From: a virus
Virus record (IMG/VR): IMGVR_UViG_3300002231_000004
Location: 1-36,955 of that record
Strand: one strand, 5' to 3'
Length of the DNA stretch: 36,955 bases
Position 1 is the stretch's first letter; each line of letters begins with the position of its first letter. Under the pieces are notes generated by a model. The model searched no databases. It had not been told where the DNA came from and saw nothing but the letters and a program-made list of their open reading frames with translations. Below, in pieces: positions 7,008 through 14,336 of the stretch. A program made the position numbers and the translations under genes.

Positions 7008-7228
7008 GGCAGCGCATCCTCTCCAGCGGCCTCAAGCCGCTCGCTTCGGCACCAGCTGCACTCAGGCACCCGCTCGCGGAGGAGCCGCGTGTGAACGAGT
7101 CCACAGTCCATGCAGAGGCGATATTTGATGAGCACTTGAGGCTCTGTTGCGTCTGCAAAGGAGGCTGTCCCCACGAAGGGGGTGCGCCTCGCCCATCGTG
7201 CCCACGGGTGGGTTGTCGGCTGCTTCAT
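6998..7228 (-). CDS. Small zinc-ribbon protein
   Basis: 76 residues from ATG 7228, which overlaps the upstream stop as ATGA. A zinc ribbon is visible: CMDC at about 39-42 and CSWC at about 57-60. The open frame continues upstream to 7480 but would then lie entirely over the winged-helix gene, so the coupled ATG is preferred. The ribbon begins with YRLCMDCGLVH, like the first half of many small zinc ribbons in transcription or translation factors. Function unknown. Confidence 0.7.
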   Translation of the reverse strand: MKQPTTHPWARWARRTPFVGTASFADATEPQVLIKYRLCMDCGLVHTRLLRERVPECSWCRSERLEAAGEDALPWR

Positions 7229-7467
7229 ACCTCCCCCTGGTCGAACCGCTCGCGCCAAAAGTAATGCCAGATCCTCCCGACTCGACGCCGCACGATGCGG
7301 CCATCGAGGTAGAGTTTTCTGGTGAGGTTCTGGCAGTCGCTCGGGTTCATCCGCACGATCCGGCTGATCTGCGCCACGGAGACCGGATCCTCGGCCTCCA
7401 TGATCGCGGTCAGGATCCGCATGGGTTGGGAGGGCTGCCCCGTGGGCGAGCAGGCGATCTTCGTCAT
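7225..7467 (-). CDS. Winged-helix DNA-binding protein
   Basis: 80 residues. Pattern MRILTAIMEAEDPVSVAQISRIVRMNPSDCQNLTRKLYLDGRI, then VRRRVGRIWHYFW, is a winged helix-turn-helix: three helices, then a basic beta wing. It likely binds DNA as a small regulator. Starts and ends overlap both neighbours by four bases. The next upstream gene is another winged helix, making a pair. Confidence 0.7.
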   Translation of the reverse strand: MTKIACSPTGQPSQPMRILTAIMEAEDPVSVAQISRIVRMNPSDCQNLTRKLYLDGRIVRRRVGRIWHYFWRERFDQGEV

Positions 7468-7796
7468 AGCTCCGCCTCATCTGGATCTAGCTCCTCCATC
7501 ACGCGACCCCAGCGGCCATCGAGCCTGTATTCGTAGGGCACACGGCAGAGACTCTCTGTCTCGGGGTTACGGCGCCGCTTTCGCCTGAGCACCCCCATCC
7601 TGTGGAGGCGAGCGAGGTCCTGGTAGAGCACGGCGGGAGAGACCCCGATCCTATGACGCAGGAGCGCTGACGCGACCTCCTCCCGTGTCAGACTGCGGGG
7701 CGCCCACGCGAGGACGTAGACGATTTTGAGCAGCCTCTCTGCGGCCTCGTAGTACCGGTATCTATCTCTGGTTCGAGATTGAGCTGGTGCTGTCAT
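7464..7796 (-). CDS. Winged-helix DNA-binding protein
   Basis: 110 residues from ATG 7796, which overlaps the exonuclease stop as ATGA; the longer upstream frame is a shadow of that gene. The region LLKIVYVLAWAPRSLTREEVASALLRHRIGVSPAVLYQDLARLHRMGVLRRKRRR is a winged helix with a basic recognition region and wing. A PadR/MarR-like regulatory fold is plausible, but the family cannot be fixed by eye. The C-terminus is acidic. Confidence 0.65.
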   Translation of the reverse strand: MTAPAQSRTRDRYRYYEAAERLLKIVYVLAWAPRSLTREEVASALLRHRIGVSPAVLYQDLARLHRMGVLRRKRRRNPETESLCRVPYEYRLDGRWGRVMEELDPDEAEL

Positions 7797-8398
7797 CCTC
7801 CCACCCCTCCCCACTGTCGCGGTGCCTTCGACCGGACCGGCTGTGTCCACTCGACCCCACCAGGGACGGAGACGGGGAACGGGTAGCGAGCGCCGCCGCC
7901 CCTGGGCGTGGCCCAGAGCATCCCGTGTGTCCGAGCGTAAAAAAACAGGTCGCGGGTCAGGAGTACGTCGTCCATGCAATAGGTACACAGCTCACCCCAC
8001 CGACCCTGTCGGTAGTATTCGAGCGCCCCTAGCCCGTGGCCTGATTTCCCGCGCCCCAACGTGGCGCGCGCGACGTTCTCCAGCGAGAGCCGGTACCTGA
8101 GCGTGGTGACGATCGCGTCCATCAGGTCGCAGTGATCCACAAGTGGGAGGGCTGATGCGAGATGCCTGATCACTGGTAGGTCGTAGCGATTGCCGTTGAA
8201 TGTCACCCACAGATCGGCGGCCCTCAGCGTCTGCACCAGGCGCTCGATGTCCTCCTGGTCACCCTGGAAAAATCGGAACCTGCCCCAACGCCCAGCGCTC
8301 CAGCTGTCCCACGTGCAGCAGACGGACATCCCCGCCTCATGGGGGCGGTCGAAGTCGACCCGCTCTTTGGCCTCGATGTCGAGCACAAGGACCTTCAT
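7793..8398 (-). CDS. DEDD-type 3'-5' exonuclease (RNase H-like fold)
   Basis: 201 residues. Exo I is LVLDIEA with D7 and E9. Exo II is WVTFNGNRYDLPVI with D73. Exo III is YCMDD (Y140 to D144), the YxxxD form. These four acidic residues bind the two metals that hydrolyse DNA or RNA from the 3' end. The protein is a stand-alone nuclease: there is no polymerase domain. Such proteins occur in phage replication and recombination modules, and a RecT-like annealing protein is encoded upstream. It could also degrade host nucleic acid. The C-terminal 40 residues (RSKAPRQWGGVGG end) look disordered. Confidence 0.85.
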   Translation of the reverse strand: MKVLVLDIEAKERVDFDRPHEAGMSVCCTWDSWSAGRWGRFRFFQGDQEDIERLVQTLRAADLWVTFNGNRYDLPVIRHLASALPLVDHCDLMDAIVTTLRYRLSLENVARATLGRGKSGHGLGALEYYRQGRWGELCTYCMDDVLLTRDLFFYARTHGMLWATPRGGGARYPFPVSVPGGVEWTQPVRSKAPRQWGGVGG

Positions 8399-8928
8399 CG
8401 CTCAATCCTCCCTGCCCATCGCCGACAGAGTTCGGCGAGTGTTTGAATTTGCCAGCGTCGCTCGGTGTCCCATGCAGAGGCCCTGACGGTGTACCCAATC
8501 ACGGCCCAGGCGATAGACTCGACAATCCAAGGGTCGGCCGAGAGAGGAGCCTCATCGGGGGCTACCTCCTCCCCTCGCACCCATGCGAGTCGGGCCTCCA
8601 GGGCCTCCCACCGAGCCTCCTCGATCGCCCCGCTCGATCTCTCGTCTCTCGCCAGAGACCGGAGAGCACAGGCGAGCGCGAACCGACACAGCGCCTCCTC
8701 GGGGACGCCTCGCAGTAGGTTATTCCCCCAATCCGCCGCGTCCTCCACCGCCTCAATCCACACCGAGAGGCGCACCACAGCAGCCCTCCATTCCAGACTG
8801 TCTCCGTACCAGTCGCGCAGGTGGACGCGGGCATAGTCGCGCTCCCACGGCTCGCCCTCGTGGAGCGCGTAGGCGCGTAGGGCCTCAGCGGGTCGGGCTG
8901 TGCGGGTCGTTGTGATCAGGCTACTCAT
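8395..8928 (-). CDS. Hypothetical helical protein
   Basis: 177 residues, rich in Ala, Glu, Arg and Trp and almost all helical by eye (RWEALEARLAWVRGEEVAPDEAP). I do not recognise a family. Gene edges overlap the exonuclease and the next upstream gene by four bases each, so it is translated in the replication module. It has no membrane segment or signal peptide. Confidence 0.7.
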   Translation of the reverse strand: MSSLITTTRTARPAEALRAYALHEGEPWERDYARVHLRDWYGDSLEWRAAVVRLSVWIEAVEDAADWGNNLLRGVPEEALCRFALACALRSLARDERSSGAIEEARWEALEARLAWVRGEEVAPDEAPLSADPWIVESIAWAVIGYTVRASAWDTERRWQIQTLAELCRRWAGRIER

Positions 8929-9143
8929 GACGCCATCCCCCGACGCATTGCAAATCTTCGCGCCGCGTTCGTGACGACGTATCTGGATCCGTCCTCAAAC
9001 TCCACAAGCGCGTTGCGTGGCCCTGGGCTAGATGAGGAACAGATAACTTTACATCGCTGGCCCTTTCGACTCGACGAGCGATCCTTGAGATCCCACGAGG
9101 CACGGGGGAATTTGTGCCACTGCCAAACGCGATCATAGATCAT
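8925..9143 (-). CDS. Small SH3/KOW-like protein
   Basis: 72 residues. The core GQRCKVICSSS, then ALVEFEDGSRYVVTNAARRF looks like a small beta barrel of KOW/SH3 type, in which a V(x)FEDG turn is typical. A similar core (YLVRYEDGGAEIVPARHLEI) is in the next gene at 9140-9343, so the two may be distant paralogues. ATGA overlaps on both sides. Function unknown. Confidence 0.65.
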   Translation of the reverse strand: MIYDRVWQWHKFPRASWDLKDRSSSRKGQRCKVICSSSSPGPRNALVEFEDGSRYVVTNAARRFAMRRGMAS

Positions 9144-9343
9144 GACGCCTCCTCAACGATCTCCAAGTGCCGCGCTGGCACGATCTCGGCGCCCCCGTCC
9201 TCGTATCGGACGAGGTAGCTGTGGTGTGTCTCTGCGGTCTTTTTCGTCCGCCCGATCTTGGAGGTCAGGACGTTCTCGATCACACCACGACGGGGGACGA
9301 GTCGGACGGGGGTTCCCTCAGCGATGGGGGTTGCGTCGCTCAT
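9140..9343 (-). CDS. Small SH3/KOW-like protein
   Basis: 67 residues. The segment GTPVRLVPRRGVIENVLTSKIGRTKKTAETHHSYLVRYEDGGAEIVPARHLEIV resembles small phage KOW/SH3-barrel proteins, with an initial GxxVxLVPRRGV strand-turn and a second YEDGG turn. It overlaps the methylase gene upstream by four bases. No catalytic residues are visible; binding nucleic acid or a partner protein is the likely job. Confidence 0.65.
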   Translation of the reverse strand: MSDATPIAEGTPVRLVPRRGVIENVLTSKIGRTKKTAETHHSYLVRYEDGGAEIVPARHLEIVEEAS

Positions 9344-9897
9344 AACACCTCCAAGATCGTACCGAGCCGTCTGAACACCTCACGGAAACGCTCACGCTCC
9401 GGCCCGAAATAAAACACCGCCTGCCCCTGTCGTGGAGTCCCGCCCTCGTCGCGGGGCCCCCAGAATCGGAGGCGCCCACAGAGGAGACAGAGAGAGGAGC
9501 AGTCAGCGAGGAGGTCTCTAAACCAGCGCGTCTCGGTGGAGTTATTCACGAGCACCACGGCCTGCTTGGTGCGACCACTCGCCCACTCCTCTAGTAGTTT
9601 CTCGACGAAGAACGGTAGCAGATCCGAGCTGTAGGGAGGATTGAGAAACACTCTCCCACGCCACTCCTGGAGCAGCCCGTTGTCTTTCTGGGTGAAGAAC
9701 CAGTTGGCCTCAACCACGCTGTTGGCGCGCGCGCAGCTCGCCGGGTCGAGATCAATCTGACCCATCGCCGTACGAGCTGCCACGATGATCGGCTCGGGGG
9801 TGTACCAGTCGTTGGAGTCGGCGCTGGAGGCCTGGATCGTCAGGCCTGGGATGGTGAGCTGGATCGTCAGGCCTGGGATGGTGAGCTGGGTGGTCAT
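9340..9897 (-). CDS. dam: Phage DNA N6-adenine methyltransferase (Dam type)
   Basis: 185 residues from ATG 9897, which overlaps the upstream stop as ATGA. The motifs of the phage Dam family (PF05869) are clear: DWYTPEPIIVAA (about 30-41), IDLDPASCA (48-56), and catalytic VFLNPPYS (83-90). It transfers methyl from S-adenosylmethionine to adenine, often in GATC, to evade restriction or mark replication sites; the exact target cannot be read from sequence. GATC is frequent throughout this genome, notably at 19030-19071. The N-terminus carries a duplicated nonapeptide (LTIPGLTIQ twice) coded by a 27-base tandem repeat. Confidence 0.9.
   Translation of the reverse strand: MTTQLTIPGLTIQLTIPGLTIQASSADSNDWYTPEPIIVAARTAMGQIDLDPASCARANSVVEANWFFTQKDNGLLQEWRGRVFLNPPYSSDLLPFFVEKLLEEWASGRTKQAVVLVNNSTETRWFRDLLADCSSLCLLCGRLRFWGPRDEGGTPRQGQAVFYFGPERERFREVFRRLGTILEVL
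9832..9885. repeat. 27-bp tandem repeat, two perfect copies
   Basis: Units 9832-9858 and 9859-9885 are identical and in frame within the methylase gene, giving LTIPGLTIQ twice near its N-terminus. The unit length is a multiple of three, so copy-number change would leave the enzyme in frame. Confidence 0.95.
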
Positions 9898-10244
9898 GAT
9901 CCAACTCCCCGGAGCGCGTCCAGCAACTCCTCCCGATTCACCCACGCGGGGTGCTGCTCGTCTGGGACCTCGCGGTGGAGGCCGCGCTCATCGCAGCGTT
10001 TTCTGTAGAACTCTAGATCCCCGACTTCGTCACCGAGAGCCCATCCCGCCTCGCCGAGTTCCTCCACGTAGGGCATTCGCCTCATCACAAAGTCCGCGGT
10101 GCGGATTGCGCCGATGGGCTTGCCGTACCACTCGCAGTGATCGCACCAGGCGCCGTATGCCTCGCGGAGCAGCTGCCAGCGGTCTCGGGCGTCGAGCCGG
10201 ACGCGGTTGGGTGGGAGCTTGGGGTTGGAGTCTGGTGCGCTCAT
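9894..10244 (-). CDS. Hypothetical protein with one CxxC
   Basis: 116 residues. Contains CDHC near 34-37 and another Cys near 84 (RKRCDERG), so a metal site is possible but incomplete. The rest is charged: DRWQLLREAYGAWCDHCEWYGKP, then EELGEAGWALGDEVGDLEFY. Not recognised. ATGA overlaps with the methylase and with the upstream HTH gene put it in the same translation unit. Confidence 0.65.
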   Translation of the reverse strand: MSAPDSNPKLPPNRVRLDARDRWQLLREAYGAWCDHCEWYGKPIGAIRTADFVMRRMPYVEELGEAGWALGDEVGDLEFYRKRCDERGLHREVPDEQHPAWVNREELLDALRGVGS

Positions 10245-10789
10245 GATGCCTCCCGCTGCGCCAGAAGCGTGCCAGCTTTCAGATCGGGCCCCACGTCACT
10301 CAGCAGCCATTGCGCTGGTTGAGGCCAGTCTTTGGGGCGAATTTCGTCCGATTCGATCTGTCGGAGGGTGTCCACAGAGAGCCAGAGCAGGTCAGCGAGT
10401 TGGGAGAGCAGAAGGCCCTCTGCCATCCTCCAGCGTCGGATCTGCTCGCCTGGTGTCAGGTCAGCCCAAGCGATGTGTCCACAGAGATGAGAGGTGTCGG
10501 GATAAACAACGTCTAACCTCTGTTCAACCTTCTGGGGGGTTGAACAGGTAGGTTGAACGCCCTCTCCCCCTTGGTATTCCTTACTTTGTTCAACCGTACA
10601 ACCTTGATCAACCTGTATCTCCGCGCCCCTGCGCGCGCGGGGGCCCGTGTGAGGATTTGGGTTGTCGAGGTTGAACGGTTGAACAAAGCCGCTTGTACCA
10701 ACGCCCTGAGGGCGTTCAACCTCTGTTTTTGAGGTTGAACACAGGTTGAACGGTTGAACAGAGCCGCTTGTGCCAACGGTGTCAGACAT
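10241..10789 (-). CDS. HTH protein with origin-like repeats in its coding region
   Basis: 182 residues from ATG 10789, which has GAGGG six bases upstream (the ATG two codons earlier is too close to it). The C-terminal half holds an XRE-type helix-turn-helix: TPGEQIRRWRMAEGLLLSQLADLLWLSVDTLRQIESDEIRPKDWP (about 113-157). The N-terminal half is low-complexity and carries the repeated peptide GTSG(S/F)VQPFNL because its DNA is a dense array of GGTTGAAC sites. This layout, a DNA-binding protein with iterons inside its own gene next to a replicative primase-helicase, is like lambda O. It is a candidate replication initiator that binds its own gene. A transcription regulator binding the same array is the alternative. 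Confidence 0.65.
   Translation of the reverse strand: MSDTVGTSGSVQPFNLCSTSKTEVERPQGVGTSGFVQPFNLDNPNPHTGPRARRGAEIQVDQGCTVEQSKEYQGGEGVQPTCSTPQKVEQRLDVVYPDTSHLCGHIAWADLTPGEQIRRWRMAEGLLLSQLADLLWLSVDTLRQIESDEIRPKDWPQPAQWLLSDVGPDLKAGTLLAQREAS
10522..10759. repeat. GGTTGAAC array, candidate replication origin
   Basis: Ten exact copies of the 8-mer GGTTGAAC lie in 238 bases. Seven are on the plus strand (10538, 10551, 10669, 10677, 10733, 10744, 10752) and three are inverted (GTTCAACC at 10522, 10588, 10714). One-mismatch forms are at 10596 and 10606. Two pairs are back to back (10669/10677 and 10744/10752) inside a 35-base unit repeated 75 bases apart with two differences. By chance about 0.01 copy would be expected here. 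Iteron-like density next to the primase-helicase gene suggests an origin or a large operator. Confidence 0.75.
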
Positions 10790-12995
10790 TTTCATCCCTC
10801 ACGGTGTAGTAGGTTGAGAGGCGGCCCTTGGCGGCGTAACCTCGGCGATCTCTGTGTCGAATCCAGCCGATACGCTGCATCATCATCCCGACGCGGGTCT
10901 GCGCCCTGCGATCCTGTTTCTCCACAGAGAGGCCGATCGCGTCGCTGAGGATCTGGGCTGGCGTCACCTCGGCTTTCCCGAGGAGCCAGTTTTGGATCAG
11001 CTCCTCCCACGGGTCGTCCACCTGGCGCGCCTCCTGCTCCTCTCGGAGCAGCGCGCGCTGTTCGTTGTCTGTGGGCCACCAGCCGACTTTTTTTTTGAAC
11101 AGGTCTACCGCCTCGGCCCAGAGCTGGTCTCTGTCCTCGATCAGCCTCTGCTGATCGATGGCGGTACAGAGGACGGGCCAGTAGCGCCGCCCCCCGCTGG
11201 CGTCTCGGATATAGTCAGAGTGATTCACCGTCCCCGCGAACACGCAGGTCCGTGGGACCTCTGCCATGGTGCGAGCGTAGGGAGCCCGATACCGATCCAC
11301 GGAGGACGAAAAGAACGCCTTGCTCGCGCTGGATTCTGTTCTCATCAGCGAGTCCAGCTCTGCGAGTTCCACGATCCACTTGCCTCTAATGTGCAGATAT
11401 GCGTCTTTGTCGCCGATGCTCACCTGGGTATCGGCGTATCCCTCTCCTCCTAAGATGGCCAGACATCGGCTCTTGCCGAGCCCCTCGGCCCCCTCTAAGA
11501 CGAGAACATGATCGGCCTTGCAGCCAGGGCTGTAGGCTCGCGCCACGGCGCTGATCATCCACCAGCGGCCCACCAGGGAGAGATACCTATCGGACTGCTG
11601 TCCGAAGGGCTGGGCGCCCAAGTAGGACCGCAGCCACGTCGCCAAGCGCTCCGTCCCGTCCCAAGACAAGCCGTTGAGGTAGTCCTGGAGTGGGTGCCGC
11701 TGGTGATGTTTGGCCGCAACCAGCACAGCCCCCGCGATGGGCTCGGTGTTTAGGCTCAGCGCCCACCGCTCTGCGAGCCAGTAGGAGATCCGCAGGTAGT
11801 CGTCATCCTGGAGGCCACACGGGTAGTCTCGATCTGTCCCCCCATAATCCTGTGGAAACGGCGGGGCCTTCGTGAACACGGGCATCTGCGCTGCGGCGTC
11901 GTAGGCCAGGACTCCACCCCACCGGCGATCGTGGCTCAGGATGCGAGCGGCGTTCAGTCCCTCGCGTCGGAGGCCGATCCGCTCGCCGTCTTTGTCATGC
12001 TTCCACAGGAGAGCGTCGCGCCAGTCGGAGGCGCCCCCGTCTTCGGGAGGTGGAGACATGGGATCGTCGGGCGGTGGGGGCTGTGCACCATTGCTGCGCC
12101 GCCCCTCGAACACCTCGCCACAGTCTGTGATCGCTCGGTCGATCGTCCGATCGCCGTAGGTCCGGCCACCGCCAGCGTTGCGATCCCATTTTGGGCGCAT
12201 CAGGGCACTCGACCGAAACGCCCGATCCATCCGGCTGGCGTCGCGGTTGAACCAGAACGCCAGTGAATTGCAGAGCGCCAGGTCCGCGCTGCTGTGGTCG
12301 CCGCCGTGTGCGCCCAGGTCTCCACGATCGTAAAGCGCGACGAAATCAGATCCGTTGCGCGAGCGTCGGGCGATGTCGAGCAGCTCGCGATCGTCGAGGT
12401 CGATCGGCTGGCTGGGTGGCAGTGGAGCAGCTGCTCGCGGCTTCTCTCTGGGGAGAAAATATTTCTCGTGTAACCAGTCGAGCGCGGCCTGGCCCTCGCC
12501 GATCTGACCAGGCAGATCGGCCATCACGTCACCCGTGATCGTCAGATAGCGCGGCGAGCTGTGGTCATACAGCTCCACCCACTTCTCGTCGGTCCCCTTC
12601 CCGCAGCGATGGGGAGTGCCGAGCGTGATCAGCCGCAGGCCCTCACCGCTGGGGCTGCGCTCGATGTAGGCGCAGTCAGCGAAGTGCTTCAGGATCTCGG
12701 CCGCCGCCTCGTTTGGGCCGCCGTATCCGGTGCAGTGATCCAGGTCCACGCCCGTCAAGCCGTCCCCTTTACAGAAGACGAAGCCGAGGCCGTCATAATC
12801 GCCACGCTGGTAGGTGTCGAGCGCGCGCTCGAACGATGCCCAGGTGCTGGGGTCGTTCGATTTCCCCATGCCGCCGTGGGCGCTGTACGGGACCTTGGTG
12901 GGCTTGCCACCCTTTCGGGTCTCCCGCCGCCACAGCACCCACTGCTCCAGGGCTTTCAGCTGCCCCGGTATGCTCTGTGGGTATAGGCTGCTCAT
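10782..12995 (-). CDS. Primase-polymerase fused to VirE/SF3-type helicase
   Basis: 737 residues. The N-terminal PrimPol-like domain has ALEQWVLWRRETRKGGKPTKVPY, GVDLDHC with D84/D86 as metal ligands, and RSPSGEGLR (113-121), as in NrS-1-type primase-polymerases. A primase C-terminal helical segment is seen at about 238-272 (LCNSLAFWFNRDASRMDRAFRSS, then LMRPKWD). The helicase domain of VirE/D5 type has Walker A GAEGLGKS (502-509), an acidic strand IVELAELD (541-548), and FAGTVNHSDYIRD with GGRRYWPV. It should prime and unwind at the phage origin. No separate DNA polymerase is encoded, so host polymerase or this PrimPol must extend. It overlaps recT upstream and the HTH gene downstream. Confidence 0.9.
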   Translation of the reverse strand: MSSLYPQSIPGQLKALEQWVLWRRETRKGGKPTKVPYSAHGGMGKSNDPSTWASFERALDTYQRGDYDGLGFVFCKGDGLTGVDLDHCTGYGGPNEAAAEILKHFADCAYIERSPSGEGLRLITLGTPHRCGKGTDEKWVELYDHSSPRYLTITGDVMADLPGQIGEGQAALDWLHEKYFLPREKPRAAAPLPPSQPIDLDDRELLDIARRSRNGSDFVALYDRGDLGAHGGDHSSADLALCNSLAFWFNRDASRMDRAFRSSALMRPKWDRNAGGGRTYGDRTIDRAITDCGEVFEGRRSNGAQPPPPDDPMSPPPEDGGASDWRDALLWKHDKDGERIGLRREGLNAARILSHDRRWGGVLAYDAAAQMPVFTKAPPFPQDYGGTDRDYPCGLQDDDYLRISYWLAERWALSLNTEPIAGAVLVAAKHHQRHPLQDYLNGLSWDGTERLATWLRSYLGAQPFGQQSDRYLSLVGRWWMISAVARAYSPGCKADHVLVLEGAEGLGKSRCLAILGGEGYADTQVSIGDKDAYLHIRGKWIVELAELDSLMRTESSASKAFFSSSVDRYRAPYARTMAEVPRTCVFAGTVNHSDYIRDASGGRRYWPVLCTAIDQQRLIEDRDQLWAEAVDLFKKKVGWWPTDNEQRALLREEQEARQVDDPWEELIQNWLLGKAEVTPAQILSDAIGLSVEKQDRRAQTRVGMMMQRIGWIRHRDRRGYAAKGRLSTYYTVRDENV

Positions 12996-13894
12996 GCCGC
13001 CACCTCAGCCAACTGTGCGCCACAGATCCGCCACCAGAAGATCCGGCGCCAGGTCGTGCTCGCGACGGCCCGCGCGTCCTCTGCGACGGCCTCCACGGAG
13101 GAGTCGGCGATACAGGCCTGCGTGTAATCGATCCACTGCTGGTCCTCCTCAGTGAGGCCAGCAGTCAGCTCGTCGGAGATTTCGTCGAGTTCGGGAGCGA
13201 GCAGGGCTGTACTGCTCTCCTCACCGCGACCTCGGACCACCTCTTTCATCTCGTCGTTGGAGACGCCTGCCTCGCGCATGACAGCGCGGAGCCGACGGTT
13301 GGATCGCTGCCAGCCCTCACCTGGGTGGCACTCGACATCTGGGTCGAGGGGGACCAGCTCCGGCTGGAGCACTGGGTCGGCACCCCGAGGCATGGGATCA
13401 GGCTGGCGAGGCTGTGGCGCGTCTGCGAGTTCCTCCGGCAGATAGCAGCCAGCGAGGACCTCCGGGGCGTACCAGCGAGCGGCGTTACTTACGGCGCGAG
13501 CATAGAGCATGTTGCGCGTGTACTTCTGCCAGTTCGCCCCCGACAGACCGGCCTGCTTGGCGTCCTCTGTGGAGAATGATGAGTCTCCCACCTCCTCACC
13601 GTGGGGGTCACGTACCAGGATCGTGCAGCACAGCGGATCCTTCCCCCACACGACGCGGAGACGATAGCCAGCGCGCTTGAGGAGCGCCGCCATGAGACCC
13701 GCAGACAGGGTGATCCGGCCCTTGATGACGTTGATTTGGGTCATCGCCTGCACTGGGGGGAGCCCCAACTCTGCGCCGGCTTGGATCTTAATGATCGCCT
13801 GACTCGCATCCCGTGCGTCGGCGAAAAAACCAGAATGCACAACAGGCGCGACCGAGCTGCTCCAGGTCCCCCCATCGTTGCGGGGGATCGACAC
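12992..13894 (-). CDS. recT: RecT-like single-strand annealing recombinase
   Basis: 300 residues in the open frame. The pattern SQAIIKIQAGAELGLPPVQAMTQINVIKGRITLSAGLMAALLKRAGY, then DAKQAGL, NWQKYTRNMLYARAVSNAARWYAPEVLAG, is the core of a RecT family widely seen in phages. It anneals complementary single strands in recombination-dependent replication. The open frame begins at GTG 13894 with no good ribosome site. The ATG at 13934-13932 has the phage's typical leader GGGAGATAGAG but is one frame off; dropping one base in 13895-13934 would join them to give MSSNLPVRREQQL before VSIPRNDGG. A one-base indel is likely. The C-terminal part (residues 175-300) is variable. Confidence 0.8.
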   Translation of the reverse strand: MSIPRNDGGTWSSSVAPVVHSGFFADARDASQAIIKIQAGAELGLPPVQAMTQINVIKGRITLSAGLMAALLKRAGYRLRVVWGKDPLCCTILVRDPHGEEVGDSSFSTEDAKQAGLSGANWQKYTRNMLYARAVSNAARWYAPEVLAGCYLPEELADAPQPRQPDPMPRGADPVLQPELVPLDPDVECHPGEGWQRSNRRLRAVMREAGVSNDEMKEVVRGRGEESSTALLAPELDEISDELTAGLTEEDQQWIDYTQACIADSSVEAVAEDARAVASTTWRRIFWWRICGAQLAEVAA

Positions 13895-14093
13895 CGAGTT
13901 GTTGCTCTCGTCTCACTGGTAGGTTGCTGCTCATCTCTATCTCCCGTAAGAATGAACGATCCGTGTTGTTGACGTCAGCCGGGAGCCCCTATTGAGGGGT
14001 GGATCGTCCAGATGTTGCGGCCTCTCCCGTGGGCCGTGGGCCTCAATGGCCCGATATAGCGGGGGCAGGTCTCGCTCCTGCCTGGACCCAGCC
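13895..14093 (-). other. Leader and gap between recT and the next gene upstream
   Basis: 199 bases. The part next to recT (13895-13945) holds the recT leader and the probable true ATG (13934). The rest shows a short hairpin (CCCCT/AGGGG around 13987-14000) and GC-rich sequence. An open frame without an ATG, GTG or well-placed TTG start crosses it on the minus strand but is not convincing. No strong promoter is visible; read-through from the switch promoter would cover it. Confidence 0.4.
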
Positions 14094-14336
14094 TCAGCCG
14101 GTCTCCCGCGTGAGCAGCTCGTCAGCGATGGTCACGTCGCCCCCGTCCTCATGGTGAAGCAGCGCGCGCTCCAACTCCTGCGAATTACGGCGCCAGAAGT
14201 CGGCGCGCTCGGCCTCTGCAAGCGCATCCTTCAGCGCGAGGACTTCGGAGGCGGACAGGGTGAGCTGCCCCGTGAGCGATGGGCTCTGGCGGCTGAAGAT
14301 CTGCCATGCGCGGGCGATGGTTTCGTTGGGGCTCAC
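14094..14336 (-). CDS. Small hypothetical early protein
   Basis: 80 residues, helical, acidic C-terminal half (NSQELERALLHHEDGGDVTIADELLTRETG). It overlaps the Cro-like gene stop as ATGA and is therefore the second gene of the leftward early transcript. No family recognised. A partner or modulator of the Cro-like protein is possible from position only. Confidence 0.65.
   Translation of the reverse strand: MSPNETIARAWQIFSRQSPSLTGQLTLSASEVLALKDALAEAERADFWRRNSQELERALLHHEDGGDVTIADELLTRETG

Noticed and set aside
10513-10776. Second frame over the GGTTGAAC array
   Set aside because: It is open only because the repeats lack stops in several frames; the longer HTH frame has the ribosome site.
13895-14093. 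Minus-strand open frame ending near 13990 (RYIGPLRPTAHGRG)
   Set aside because: It has no ATG, GTG or well-placed TTG start and no ribosome site; likely a chance open frame in GC-rich DNA.
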